Source: JAJRRS01 sp965230275
GTDB taxonomy: Bacteria; Planctomycetota; Phycisphaerae; Phycisphaerales; Phycisphaeraceae
Direction of reading: 5' to 3'
NCBI GenBank assembly: GCA_965230275.1
Contig: CBDDKO010000002.1
Coordinates: forward strand, 2,170,001 to 2,234,000
DNA: 64,000 nt
Shown here one piece after another: positions 16,180 to 25,468 of this stretch. The notes below the pieces were generated by a model. It searched no databases and was not told the DNA's origin. It was given only the letters and a program-made list of their open reading frames with translations. The position numbers and the translations under genes were made by a program. Each line of letters opens with the position of its first letter. The stretch's first letter is position 1.

Positions 16180-16308
16180 GTCTAGGGTCTAGGGTCTGGG
16201 GACTAGACAGAGAAGAAAAGAAACTCAAGCCACACAAGCGCAGCCGAAGCACGAGGGTGCTATGGCAACTACTTCTGACTATACCCTAGACCCCAGACCC
16301 AAGACCCA
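16180..16308. repeat. TCTAGGGTCT inverted repeat
   Basis: Tandem TCTAGGGTCTAGGGTCTGGGG (two or three units, 16181-16200) is mirrored about 80 bases later by ACCCTAGACCCCAGACCCAAGACCC (from 16283). The arms could form a long imperfect hairpin between the C45 and DUF4159 genes. No gene is seen in this gap. Confidence 0.55.
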
Positions 16309-16309
16309 A

Positions 16310-17002
16310 CTAATGTGTCAGCGCATACGCCAGGATGTTGACGTTGAGCTTGCGGGCGCTCTTGACTTCGTTGCCGCCGCAGCAGCAGCAGCTGGGCCCG
16401 GCGTTGGCGGTGTCATTCAGGCCGTCGGGCGACCAGATCATGACGACCCGGCCGTCGATCTCCAGGGCTTCGAGGTGCGGCAGCTTCGGCCCGCCTGATT
16501 TGTAGTTGGACTGGGTGATGTCGTAGACGCTGTGGTAGATCGGGTGGTCGGCGTCGAGCTTGGTCAGCTGCACATCGGGGAAGGCGTCGGCCATCAGCTT
16601 GTTGAAGCTAGCGTTCCAGGGCTTGGAGCTGCAGCCGGCGGAGGCGACGAGGAACCCGCCGCCCAGCAGGTAGTCCTGAAGATGGGTGATCTGCTGTTCG
16701 GTGAGTGTGAACGAGCCCTCGCCGGTCATCACGGCAAAGGGGTAATTGAACAGCTCGGCCGAGTCGAGGCGGACCTCGTCGAAGCCGGGGTGGGTCTCGA
16801 TGTGCGTCTGCTCGCCGGCCTCTTTGAGGAACTCGTCGGAGAAGCAGACGGACGTCTTGTCGTCGGCGTAGACCAGGTTGGCGCAGTAGATCGCGGCTTC
16901 CTTGGGCTCACGATCGACGTCGTCCGTGGCGTGGTCGTCGGTCTGCGCGATGAGTGTTGCAGCCAGGAGCGTGATCAGGATAAGGGAGATGTGTGACTTC
17001 AT
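16310..17002 (-). CDS. DUF4159 domain protein, last gene of the MoxR operon
   Basis: Exported protein of 230 residues with a signal peptide at 1-19 and a DUF4159 domain (about 35-228). The family's MTGEGSFTLTEQQ (92-104), DYLLGGGFLVASAGCSS (110-126) and KLDADHPIYHSVY (148-160) are clear. DUF4159 has a glutamine-amidotransferase-like fold without an evident catalytic triad. Odd but probably family-typical is four consecutive Cys (205-208) in SCCCCGGNEV, which could bind metal. The start ATG 17002 is preceded by GAGG. It follows the large coiled-coil gene by 104 bases on the same strand and belongs to that operon by context. Confidence 0.8.
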   Translation of the reverse strand: MKSHISLILITLLAATLIAQTDDHATDDVDREPKEAAIYCANLVYADDKTSVCFSDEFLKEAGEQTHIETHPGFDEVRLDSAELFNYPFAVMTGEGSFTLTEQQITHLQDYLLGGGFLVASAGCSSKPWNASFNKLMADAFPDVQLTKLDADHPIYHSVYDITQSNYKSGGPKLPHLEALEIDGRVVMIWSPDGLNDTANAGPSCCCCGGNEVKSARKLNVNILAYALTH

Positions 17003-17106
17003 GGGATTGGCCCTCACGTGTGTCGATCCATTGTATGCCCTATGCCTCAGACGAATCACTTCTTTACATCAGCAATCATAAATCACAAATCAGCAATGCC
17101 TATCAA

Positions 17107-19989
17107 CTACTGCTCCTCCGCGAGCCGTTTGAAGTAGGCGTGGGCCTGTTCCTGGTACTCGGCGGGGACGTCGGGGAGCAAGGTAACGTGGTCGGCCGGG
17201 TGTGCGGTGCCGTCGGCATCGATCACGTCGGTGAATCCGGTGACGTTATGGTCGGCGGTGGCACGATGGCCGGGGCCGCGACCGCTGCCGAATCGGCCGG
17301 CGTGCGATTGGCTGTTGCTGCTTGCCTGGCTTGGGACGGATGGGCCCATCATGGTCATGGATGCCATCTGCCCGGACATCCCTACGCCCGATGACCCCTG
17401 CGAACCCATGCTCGGCACGCCGCGCCCGGCGGCCATCTGCTGCAAGGCGTTTTGCCACTGCTCGCGCGGCAGGTTGAAGCAGCCGTCCAAACCACTGGCC
17501 GCCTGGGCCTGTCCCTGAGGCGCGTCGCTGAGTAACGAGTCGAGCTTGTCCGCCGCATCACGGGCCGCCTGATGGGCTAACGGCCCGTTGCCCGCCAGCG
17601 ACGCTTTCTCCGCGGCGCTCTGCGTCGAAAGGATCTGCAACTCGGCGATCCTGTCCGCCATCGCCATCGCGCCGCTGCTCATGTTCGGCAAAGCCTCGCT
17701 CGCATCCTCGGCCGCCTCACGCAGCGCCTGACTCGCCTCGGCCAGCGCCTCGCGCAACCGGGCTTGCTCCTCGGCTAGCGCTTCGGCGCGGGCGCTGTCC
17801 TGCTCACTTTGTGGATCGAGCGACGCTAACCCGGACAGGCGCACCGCCAGCTCGTCCTGCTCAAACGCGATCTGCCGTATCCGCGCGCCCTGGGCCAGCA
17901 TCGCCTCGGCCAGACGCAGCTTCTCGATATCCTGCTCCACCTGATCGGTCTGCGCCTGCGTGGCCTGGTCGAACGGCTGATCCATCAGGCTGAATTGTGC
18001 GCCTTCCAGTGCGAAGTCGTCGCGACTGCCGGGGCTGTCTTGTGCTTGCAATGAATCGGCTGCGTCAGCCAGCGACTGCGCCTGGTCGGCCTGGGCCTGC
18101 AGGTCGTTCGCCAGTTCGCTGAGCATCTGTTTGTAGGCGTCTTCAAAGTCGTAGAGCGACGCCTGGTCGGCTCGCTCCTGCAATTGCTCAGCCAGGGCCG
18201 ACGCCTGATCGGCGTAGTCCGTCAGCTGCTTCTCCAACTCGGCCAGGCGCTCCAGCTCGTTTTCGGTAAGCGCTTCGCCGGCATCCAGGCGCTGCTGAAG
18301 CTCAGTCAGCTCCTCAAGCAAATCCTCCCGGAGAGAAGCCAGCTCGCCGAGGCGGTCGAGGATCGCCTCGAACTCACGGTTCAGCTCCTCGACGTGGTAC
18401 TGAGAGCGAGCCAAATCCATGTACTGCTCCATCGTGATGATGTGCAGTGCGTGGATGTCGGACTCGGCGGCGTGCGGTGACCCGGGGTGGTTGTCATGCA
18501 CGGCGGCGTAGTAACGGATGGTGTCCCCGGCCTTGGCGCCGAAGACGTCGGCTGCGAAGGCGTAATCGGCGGAGGCTGCGGTACGGCTTGCCCCGCGGTA
18601 GGTCTTGGTCAGCGGAACCTCGGTGGTCGGCGCGTTGTTTAGGCCCATGTGCAGGCTCAGATCACCCAGGCCAAAGTCGTCCCCTGCGATAACATGCGCC
18701 TTAACCTCCCAGCCCTCGGGGACCACGGCCTGCCGATCCGGCTGAGCGATCTCGATCTTCGGGGCTCGATCCGGCAAAGCAACACACTCACCTTGCAAGG
18801 TCCGGTTGCTCGGTACGTCGTCGATACCGACCAGTGACAACTCGAATTGGCCGTCACGGTCGAGTGTAAAGTCAACATGGGCCAGGCGCGGATCGTCGGG
18901 GTCGGGCAGAAGTGTGTACTGCTTGTCATGCTCAGATTCATCGGACGATGGGTCGGTCATACGCAGCACACCGTTCTGTAGCGGGACGTTGCTCTGGACG
19001 CTCAGCCGGACGCTCGTGCCTTCAAGGGCGCGGATGCCGTTGCGCGACAGCGGGCCGATCGTGTCGGGCCAGCGTGTGTAGTCGGGGTAGTCGTAGCGGA
19101 CGCTGGCGAGCTCAAACTGCGGCGCGGTATCGGGGGTGAGTGTGTAGAGAGAGCTGCGCCCCTTCTCGGTAGCGATGTAGAACCGCCGAGGTTGATCGAC
19201 GCGCTTCAGTTGAACCGAGAATGTGTGGGCCGGCTCGGCGTCGGGATCGTTCTGTGCCGGGTCATGCACCAGCGTCATCGGGATCGGTGAGGCCTTCTCG
19301 CCGTCATCGATAAACACAATGCCGGCCTCGGCCGGTAGCACGGGACCTGTGAGTGTTGTCCTGATGGTGGCGGGCTTGCCGACGTAGACCGGCTCGGGAT
19401 TGACAGCTACCTCAAAGTGCAACCGCGTGTAAGGCGGGAGGTCGGCCAGCGGCAGCGCCATCCGGGGGATCACCGCATGGAACACGGCCGGGACAAGCAG
19501 GTAGGACACGAACAATGCCACGGTTGCAAGCGCCGCCGGCTTGAGCGTGCGCCGGACGGGCTCTGTGTCGATGACGGATCGGGCCGTGTGTGCCTGGGCC
19601 TCGTCGTCGCCGAGTTGGATCGCTTCCCGGCACAGGGCGGCGCTGCTCCCGGGCGCATCCTGATCAGCGAGGTCCAGCGCGTTGATCAGGCGGTTGTCCG
19701 TGATGCCCAGGTGCTGCTCGAGGTAAACCGCGGTGTGCCGCTTATTGATCGGCCCGTGCACTAGCCTGCCGACCAATGGGATCAACGCATAAACTAGCGC
19801 CGCCAGGAGCGCGGCATCCAGCAACAGCAAGCCCGACCCGGGCAAGCCGTACCCCGCATCGATCAACACGGCCGCGATGAACGCCAGCAACACCACCGCC
19901 CACGCGCGCAGAAGACACCGCACCACGTCGGCGATCATCAACGACCGGCGTGTCCGGGCTAACAACTGCTCGAGGTTGGGTGACGTCAT
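17107..19989 (-). CDS. large DUF4175-like membrane protein with coiled coil
   Basis: Protein of 960 residues. The N-terminus has two or three hydrophobic helices (about 24-44, 50-72) and another near 150-172, then a long periplasmic part with Ig-like beta segments (PPYTRLHFEVAVNPEPVYVGKPATI in two parts; DDFGLGDLSLHMG is the DUF4175-like motif). From about 540 to 790 it is almost wholly helical and rich in Glu, Gln, Leu and Ala (coiled coil). The tail is Ser/Gly/Met-rich. It starts within the stop of the previous gene (ATGA overlap), so expression is coupled to the VWA genes. It probably works with them at the envelope; no enzymatic site is visible. Confidence 0.72.
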   Translation of the reverse strand: MTSPNLEQLLARTRRSLMIADVVRCLLRAWAVVLLAFIAAVLIDAGYGLPGSGLLLLDAALLAALVYALIPLVGRLVHGPINKRHTAVYLEQHLGITDNRLINALDLADQDAPGSSAALCREAIQLGDDEAQAHTARSVIDTEPVRRTLKPAALATVALFVSYLLVPAVFHAVIPRMALPLADLPPYTRLHFEVAVNPEPVYVGKPATIRTTLTGPVLPAEAGIVFIDDGEKASPIPMTLVHDPAQNDPDAEPAHTFSVQLKRVDQPRRFYIATEKGRSSLYTLTPDTAPQFELASVRYDYPDYTRWPDTIGPLSRNGIRALEGTSVRLSVQSNVPLQNGVLRMTDPSSDESEHDKQYTLLPDPDDPRLAHVDFTLDRDGQFELSLVGIDDVPSNRTLQGECVALPDRAPKIEIAQPDRQAVVPEGWEVKAHVIAGDDFGLGDLSLHMGLNNAPTTEVPLTKTYRGASRTAASADYAFAADVFGAKAGDTIRYYAAVHDNHPGSPHAAESDIHALHIITMEQYMDLARSQYHVEELNREFEAILDRLGELASLREDLLEELTELQQRLDAGEALTENELERLAELEKQLTDYADQASALAEQLQERADQASLYDFEDAYKQMLSELANDLQAQADQAQSLADAADSLQAQDSPGSRDDFALEGAQFSLMDQPFDQATQAQTDQVEQDIEKLRLAEAMLAQGARIRQIAFEQDELAVRLSGLASLDPQSEQDSARAEALAEEQARLREALAEASQALREAAEDASEALPNMSSGAMAMADRIAELQILSTQSAAEKASLAGNGPLAHQAARDAADKLDSLLSDAPQGQAQAASGLDGCFNLPREQWQNALQQMAAGRGVPSMGSQGSSGVGMSGQMASMTMMGPSVPSQASSNSQSHAGRFGSGRGPGHRATADHNVTGFTDVIDADGTAHPADHVTLLPDVPAEYQEQAHAYFKRLAEEQ

Positions 19990-22256
19990 GGCAACCCCCC
20001 TACCCTACGCACGATCCACTCCATACCCGCCCAGCATAGCACGAGCGTCAACACCCAGCCCCGGTCCCACAGGTAGTGCGGCGTCGGCGGGGTTTTCGCC
20101 GCCTGTCGTTGACGGGCGAGCAGCTTGTCGAAGGCGTCGGGGTCGTCCGGGTCAAGACATCGGCCCTCGGAAGCCTCCGACAAAGTGCGCAGCGCGGATG
20201 GATTAGCGCTGGTGTGCATACGTTCGATGTCGATGTGGTAGCTGTTGAAGCGTGACGCGACGGTCTGGTCGGGATTCTCCGCCGATCGGGCGCGCACGTG
20301 GTGGATGCCGGGCGACTCGGGGTAATACTCGGCCCGGTAACGCGTCGTGCTGCCGGCAACCGGATCGAGTGAGACGTTGGTGATTCTGCCGTCGGGCGCT
20401 TCGACCTCGGCTTGGAGCTGGCCTGTGTTGAGCCCGGACCGGCCGACCAGGTCGATCTGGATCGGGTCGCCCACCTGCACGCCGAGGCGCGACAGGCGCA
20501 GGCTCACCGACTCGCCCGGCTGGTAATCGCTGCCGAGCGCGAGCCAGCGGATGTTATCCATCCAGAACCGATCGAAGCGCGCGTCGGGTTGCGCTTGTGT
20601 GCGCGGCCTGAGCGCCCAGCGCCACAGCCCCTCGCCGAGCACGGCCACAGCCATCCCCCGGCCGTAGGGCATGGTGACAATGGCGGGTTGGCCGGCGTCG
20701 GTTTGGATCGGGCCGGACGACGGCCGTGTCCTGGCAAGCACGCGCGTCGCCGCCTTCTCACGCTCGATCACGGGCACATTCAGCAGGGTCGGCAGGTCGG
20801 AAGAGCCCCCGGCGGCGAACACATCGCGGGCCCCCGCGTCATCGGTTGGCTGCAGCCCGGGGTGGCGCAGGCCGGCGGGCTCCAGCTCGATGCGCTGGTG
20901 GTGCAGCGTGCCTTCTCCATAAACGACCGGCTCGATGTCGCGCAGCGCGGTCTCGATCCGAGTATCCGTTTCAGGGTCGTAAGCACGTCCGCGCGCAAAC
21001 ACCAGTCGGCCGCCATACTCGGCGACGTACTCGGGCAACAGCGCGATCGTCCGTTCATCCAACAGGTTCCCGATCTTCTTGCCGAGAATGATCACGTCGT
21101 AGGCCGCAAGCGCTTCGAGTGAATCGGGAGGATCGGTCGATCGATTAACACTGGGGGCTTCAGTATTTCCGGGGGCGATGGTCTCGCGCCGGTCCCGGGT
21201 GAGCTGCGTGATCTGGGTCAGTTCGATGCGCGGGTCTTTCCGAAGCGCATGGGCGAGGAACTTGGTGTCCCAGTAGGGCTGACCTTCAAGCACCAGCACG
21301 CGCAGCTGCTTGGCGGTGACTTCGATGAATACGGGCTGGGTGTTGTTGGTTGGATCGGCTTCGCCGGGGATGGCGTCGGTCCAGACCTTATAGTCGTACC
21401 TTCCGGGCTCGTCGTGGCGGATGGGGACGTCCACCGAGGCGGTGTCGCCGAGCCTGAAGTTAAGCGGGTAGGTGTCGTGCTGATCGCCGTGCTGCACATT
21501 CAGGACGGTACCCAGCTGGTGAATGTTGGACCGGATGACGCGGACGGTGATCGCCCCTGGCTCCTCGGCGAAGAGGTAAGGCTGCGCGGGCACAGCGGTG
21601 ACGGCGACGTCGCGCGCCATACTCGGTCCGCCGAGGGGAACGGTATAAACCGGTGTCCCAGCGGCGAGCGCGAGCCGGCCCACCGGGTGCATCGGCGCGT
21701 CAAGGGTATCTCGGCCATCGGAGATCACAAGCATGGCAGACCCGGCCCCGGGCCGATGGGTGATCGCCTGGGCGACGGCGTCGGCGATGTGCGAGACCCC
21801 GGCGGTCGCGGCCGAGGCGCTTGGGCGATCCCGATGAGATTCGTGGATCGTGCGCAGAGACGCATCGAACGTGTACAGCTGGACATCGTAGTCGCCCCGC
21901 AAGGCGGCGAGCCGATCGGGCGTCAGCCAGGTCTGCCAGGCGTAGTCGTAACGCGACAGGTCATCGACGTCGGCCGTCTGCATACTGGCAGAACTATCCA
22001 GCAGGATGCGCAGCTCGGGCTTGGTGGTCGTATCGCGGCCTTCCCGAAGGGTGCTGGGGCCCATGAGCAGGAGCGTGATTAAACCGATCAGCGTGAGGCG
22101 CATCACCACGGAGAGGACGGCCGGCACACTCTGGCGCTGGCTTGAGCGCGCGTGGGCCCAGACCGCTAGCGACAAGAGCACCGCCGCCACGCCGAGCGTC
22201 CACACGGGCGGGAAGTACGGCTGCCAGATCAAGGCTAGTGCGATCGTGCTCATCAT
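19986..22256 (-). CDS. membrane-anchored VWA / GATase-like protein
   Basis: Protein of 756 residues. Two N-terminal helices (about 11-26, 45-64) precede a von Willebrand A-like domain that begins with ILLDSSASMQ (MIDAS Asp-x-Ser-x-Ser retained) and has SDGRDT later. The middle part holds beta-rich CARDB-like segments, and about 320-560 a glutamine-amidotransferase-like region (LRVLVLEGQPYWDTKFLAHAL, YDVIILGKK). One helix near the C-terminus (about 737-753) anchors it again. Start ATG 22256 overlaps the BatA gene stop by 4 bases; an open extension to 22280 lies inside that gene. Part of the MoxR operon. Confidence 0.8.
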   Translation of the reverse strand: MMSTIALALIWQPYFPPVWTLGVAAVLLSLAVWAHARSSQRQSVPAVLSVVMRLTLIGLITLLLMGPSTLREGRDTTTKPELRILLDSSASMQTADVDDLSRYDYAWQTWLTPDRLAALRGDYDVQLYTFDASLRTIHESHRDRPSASAATAGVSHIADAVAQAITHRPGAGSAMLVISDGRDTLDAPMHPVGRLALAAGTPVYTVPLGGPSMARDVAVTAVPAQPYLFAEEPGAITVRVIRSNIHQLGTVLNVQHGDQHDTYPLNFRLGDTASVDVPIRHDEPGRYDYKVWTDAIPGEADPTNNTQPVFIEVTAKQLRVLVLEGQPYWDTKFLAHALRKDPRIELTQITQLTRDRRETIAPGNTEAPSVNRSTDPPDSLEALAAYDVIILGKKIGNLLDERTIALLPEYVAEYGGRLVFARGRAYDPETDTRIETALRDIEPVVYGEGTLHHQRIELEPAGLRHPGLQPTDDAGARDVFAAGGSSDLPTLLNVPVIEREKAATRVLARTRPSSGPIQTDAGQPAIVTMPYGRGMAVAVLGEGLWRWALRPRTQAQPDARFDRFWMDNIRWLALGSDYQPGESVSLRLSRLGVQVGDPIQIDLVGRSGLNTGQLQAEVEAPDGRITNVSLDPVAGSTTRYRAEYYPESPGIHHVRARSAENPDQTVASRFNSYHIDIERMHTSANPSALRTLSEASEGRCLDPDDPDAFDKLLARQRQAAKTPPTPHYLWDRGWVLTLVLCWAGMEWIVRRVGGLP

Positions 22257-24382
22257 GATCGGCTGTTCCCCAGCAACCACATTTCAGTCCCGAGCATGAC
22301 GCAGGCTAGCAAGATCACCCAACCCCACAGGTCGATCTCGAGCGTCGCGACGGCCCCCGCGTCGTGACTGATCGGTGAAGTGTTGCCTCGCCCATCACCT
22401 TCAAACGCCGCAGCAATATGGTCGGCATTAAGCCAGCGGAGATCGCTTTCCTTGGCGTCGAGGTTGACGGCCGCGGTCCCCAGGAGCGTGTCACCCTGCA
22501 TCGCGGTGTAGAACCCGGGGGCATCCGCTCGCTGGATCGTGAACGTCGTGGCCTGGTCGCCGATGGAGAGCGCCGCTTCGACCCGCGTTCTGCCGTCGGG
22601 CTTCAGGACGGTTGGCGTCGGGCCTTCGCGGTCAATCGGGATCCGGGTGGTGATCGTCAAGGCGCGGTCGGCAAGGTTCTCCTGGTCTACTGCTGTTCGT
22701 GGTTGCAGGTCGTCGGCGAGGCCTTGCATCAACGCGACGAACAGGCCGTGCCTGCCCAGATCGCTCTGGCTGGGATCGGCACTGAAGTTGGCGATAGCGA
22801 GCCGACCTGCGCCCAGGTTACGGTAGACCAGAGCAGGCGTGCCGTCGTCATACTTCAGCAGCGTCCGGGCGTCGGGGTGTGCCTCTGCGCCGGTCCAGTG
22901 GCTATAGATCGGCACGTTCGACAGCGCGATCTGCGCGGTGTGATCGAAACGTCGCAGCAGCGAAGACTGCCAATCGCCCTGACCGATCGACGCCCCTTCA
23001 CCCTGCCCTCGAGCCTCCCGCAGCGCAACAGGCCGCCACGGCAATACGCCGTCGGGCAGTCGGCTATCGAACATAGCGAGGCTGTTGACGGTGAGCGCAT
23101 CACTGCAGAAAAAGATCACGCCGCCGCCCTGTTCGATATATCGCAAGAGCGCATCGGCCTGCGTTTCGGATAGCGTTCCGGCGTTGTCGATGAATACGGC
23201 CGACGCCTTGGCAAGCAATACGGAATCTAACCGCGAACTGCTATGCGTTGATACGGCGAAGTGATCGCGCTCATCACCGAAGGGCGCTAATGCGCGCTTG
23301 AGGAAGTAGCCGGCAGACTCGGGGCGATCGGTGTCGTCGTTGGTGATCAGCAAGATGGGCGTTTGCCGATGTGCGCTGGCGATCAGGTAGCAACGGTCGT
23401 CCGGCGCAAACGCATCACCGGTCAGGGAAAACTCAGCCCTGTGTTCGCCGGGCTTATTCAGCGGCCCGGTGAACGTGACCTCACGCTGCTCTTGTGGATT
23501 AAGCGTCAGTGACTGCGGCGGTAAGGCTTGGCCTGAAACGGTCAGGCGCACGGTCGCCGGCTGCACACGACTGCTGTGGTTGGTGACGGTCACACTAAAC
23601 CGGCATGGCTGGCCGACACGTGGCGAGGCCGGCGATGTCTTGGGGTGGTGCAGCGCCAGGTTGGTCGGCGGCGCGGCGTCCGGCTGAAGGAGCGTCACCG
23701 CGGTGCCCGCCGGGAGCGGGGATGGGTCGTATAGTTGCTTAAGCGCATCCTGCCAGTTGCTCTGCTGCATGTCAGAGATGATCACCAGCCGATGCGGGCC
23801 CTCGGTCTGCGCCAAGCGCGTACCGGCCAGCGATACCGCCGCGGCGAAGTCGGCCCGCCCGAAGGTGGGCTCGGCCTCTTCGATCACGGTGCGCAGGGCG
23901 TCGGGGTTGCCCGTCATCTCTGGGAAGGCGGCGGTCGGGTTCGCGTCGGCGAAGATGAGGTTGGCACGGTCCTCGCCGGGTTTAAGCGCATCCAGGACTT
24001 CAAAAGCCCGGGCGCGCAGCGTCTGGATCACGGGGAGGCCGCCCGCGACCTGGCGTGTCGATGCGCTGACGTCCAGGACCACGACGACAGCCTGGCCATG
24101 GTCCGCGGCGCTGCGCGCTTGAGCGCTTTGCCACATCGGCTGCATGAACGCCAGGACGAGCGCCAACACCGCGAGACAGCGCAAGAGCAGCAACCACCAC
24201 CGACGCAGCCGACGGATCGAGGACTGGCTCGCCGCGGCGGCCCTGAGCAGGTCGATGCTGGGGAAGATGATGCGTTGCCTGGTCCTTCGGTTGAACAGGT
24301 GGGCGATCAGCGGCAGGACAACCAGGCCCGCACCCAACGCGAACACCGGGGCGGTGATCGAGATGAAGGCAAGAGAGGTCAT
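22253..24382 (-). CDS. BatA/VWA domain membrane protein
   Basis: Protein of 709 residues. Residues about 1-85 are the BatA N-terminal domain: APVFALGAGLVVLPLIAHLFNR with the HLFNRR turn, FPSIDLLRAAAASQ, then a helix WWLLLLRCLAVLALVLAF. A VWA domain follows with VVVLDVSAST (MIDAS Asp). The middle has an NEW3/CARDB-like beta domain (FSVTVTNHSSRVQPATVRL) and a GATase-like region with GGGVIFFCSDAL. A C-terminal helix (about 683-703) closes it. In Bacteroides and planctomycetes such proteins form a membrane system with MoxR and DUF58 partners that is linked to stress tolerance. The start is 24 bases downstream of the DUF58 stop. Confidence 0.83.
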   Translation of the reverse strand: MTSLAFISITAPVFALGAGLVVLPLIAHLFNRRTRQRIIFPSIDLLRAAAASQSSIRRLRRWWLLLLRCLAVLALVLAFMQPMWQSAQARSAADHGQAVVVVLDVSASTRQVAGGLPVIQTLRARAFEVLDALKPGEDRANLIFADANPTAAFPEMTGNPDALRTVIEEAEPTFGRADFAAAVSLAGTRLAQTEGPHRLVIISDMQQSNWQDALKQLYDPSPLPAGTAVTLLQPDAAPPTNLALHHPKTSPASPRVGQPCRFSVTVTNHSSRVQPATVRLTVSGQALPPQSLTLNPQEQREVTFTGPLNKPGEHRAEFSLTGDAFAPDDRCYLIASAHRQTPILLITNDDTDRPESAGYFLKRALAPFGDERDHFAVSTHSSSRLDSVLLAKASAVFIDNAGTLSETQADALLRYIEQGGGVIFFCSDALTVNSLAMFDSRLPDGVLPWRPVALREARGQGEGASIGQGDWQSSLLRRFDHTAQIALSNVPIYSHWTGAEAHPDARTLLKYDDGTPALVYRNLGAGRLAIANFSADPSQSDLGRHGLFVALMQGLADDLQPRTAVDQENLADRALTITTRIPIDREGPTPTVLKPDGRTRVEAALSIGDQATTFTIQRADAPGFYTAMQGDTLLGTAAVNLDAKESDLRWLNADHIAAAFEGDGRGNTSPISHDAGAVATLEIDLWGWVILLACVMLGTEMWLLGNSRS

Positions 24383-24406
24383 GCGTCGTGTCCTATACGG
24401 GCCGGC

Positions 24407-25438
24407 TTACACGCGCGCAGCGCGGGTGAGCAGGTAATCGCCGATGGCTTCGTGGTAGTGGGTCTCGGTGCTGACGGGGTGGTAGTCGATGCCGGCGCTG
24501 GTCAGGGCGTCGTGCCATGTGTCGGCGTCGTGGCGGAGACGGTCCTGGTAAGCGCTACGGATATCGGGGATGTTCAGCCGGATGCGTTTGCCGGTCTCGC
24601 TATCAATAAAGACCGCGTCCTGCATATCGGGCAGGTGCAGTTCGTCGGCGTGGCGTGTGTGGAAGACGATGGCCTCGCCGCCCCGTGCCGTGACACTGCT
24701 GAGTGCGCGGAGGATCGGCTCGCGGGGTTCGAGCAGGTCGGAGAAGACAACCATCAGGCTGCGGTTCGGCAGCCGATGGGCGTAGTCGTGTATCGCCTGA
24801 TCGAGCCTGGCGAGGTTGCGCGTCTCGATCGACTCCATCGCCCCGAGCAGGTGCGTGAGGTGCTGATAGCCAGTGCGCGCCTCCACTGAGAGTTGAAGGC
24901 CGTGACGGGCAAAGGCTAAGGCGACGCGGTCCTGCTGGCGCGTGGTGAGGAAGGCGATGGCGGCGGCCATCTGGCAGGCGTGGTCGTACTTGCTGGGGTT
25001 GGTGATGGCGTGATCGGTGTGGGTTTTCTGGCTGATGGCTTTGAGCTTATGCATCCACGAGCCGGGGCGCGGGGCGTGCCTGCGCGGCTGTCGCCCGGGG
25101 TCCGCGCCGTGATAGGCCATGGAAGCGGAAGCGTCGATGAGCAGCCCGACGGTCATGTCGGTCTGGTGCTCGAAGCGTTTGATGTAGAGCCGGTCGCTGC
25201 GGGCGTAGGCCTTCCAGTCGATGTCGCCGACCTCGTCGCCGGGCGTGTATTCGCGGTAATCGTTGAACTCGACACTGTGGCCGCGTTGCCGAGACGTGTG
25301 CCGGCCGGCGTATCGGCCTCGGACAGGCCGGCGCGGGGCGAACAGGACATCCCGGAACATCGCCAAGTCCTGCACGCGAAGGTACCGGCTTGTCTGTATG
25401 TGGGCGGGATCGGCGGATTGTTCGGCCGGGTGGGTCAA
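24407..25438 (-). CDS. DUF58 domain protein
   Basis: Soluble protein of 343 residues, the standard partner of MoxR ATPases. The signature VEFNDYREYTPGDEVGDIDWKAYARSD is present (about 54-80; DIDWKAYAR is the core) followed by LYIKRFEHQTDMTVGLLIDASASM, where a VWA-like metal site (Asp-x-Ser-x-Ser) begins. The rest forms the VWA-like fold with LMVVFSDLLEP. It likely receives or presents substrates to MoxR. It begins 30 bases after the moxR stop and is surely co-transcribed. Confidence 0.9.
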   Translation of the reverse strand: MTHPAEQSADPAHIQTSRYLRVQDLAMFRDVLFAPRRPVRGRYAGRHTSRQRGHSVEFNDYREYTPGDEVGDIDWKAYARSDRLYIKRFEHQTDMTVGLLIDASASMAYHGADPGRQPRRHAPRPGSWMHKLKAISQKTHTDHAITNPSKYDHACQMAAAIAFLTTRQQDRVALAFARHGLQLSVEARTGYQHLTHLLGAMESIETRNLARLDQAIHDYAHRLPNRSLMVVFSDLLEPREPILRALSSVTARGGEAIVFHTRHADELHLPDMQDAVFIDSETGKRIRLNIPDIRSAYQDRLRHDADTWHDALTSAGIDYHPVSTETHYHEAIGDYLLTRAARV

Positions 25439-25468
25439 GGTCGTGTCCCCGCTGACGGTGGATCAAGG

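Noticed and set aside
14992..16185. 397-codon + strand open frame opposite the C45 hydrolase
   Set aside because: The minus-strand frame shows a full C45 motif set; the + strand product is Gly/Val/Asp-rich without any domain, a typical GC shadow.
21249..22082. 277-codon + strand open frame opposite the VWA gene
   Set aside because: Antisense to a gene with a clear MIDAS motif; composition typical of a shadow frame.
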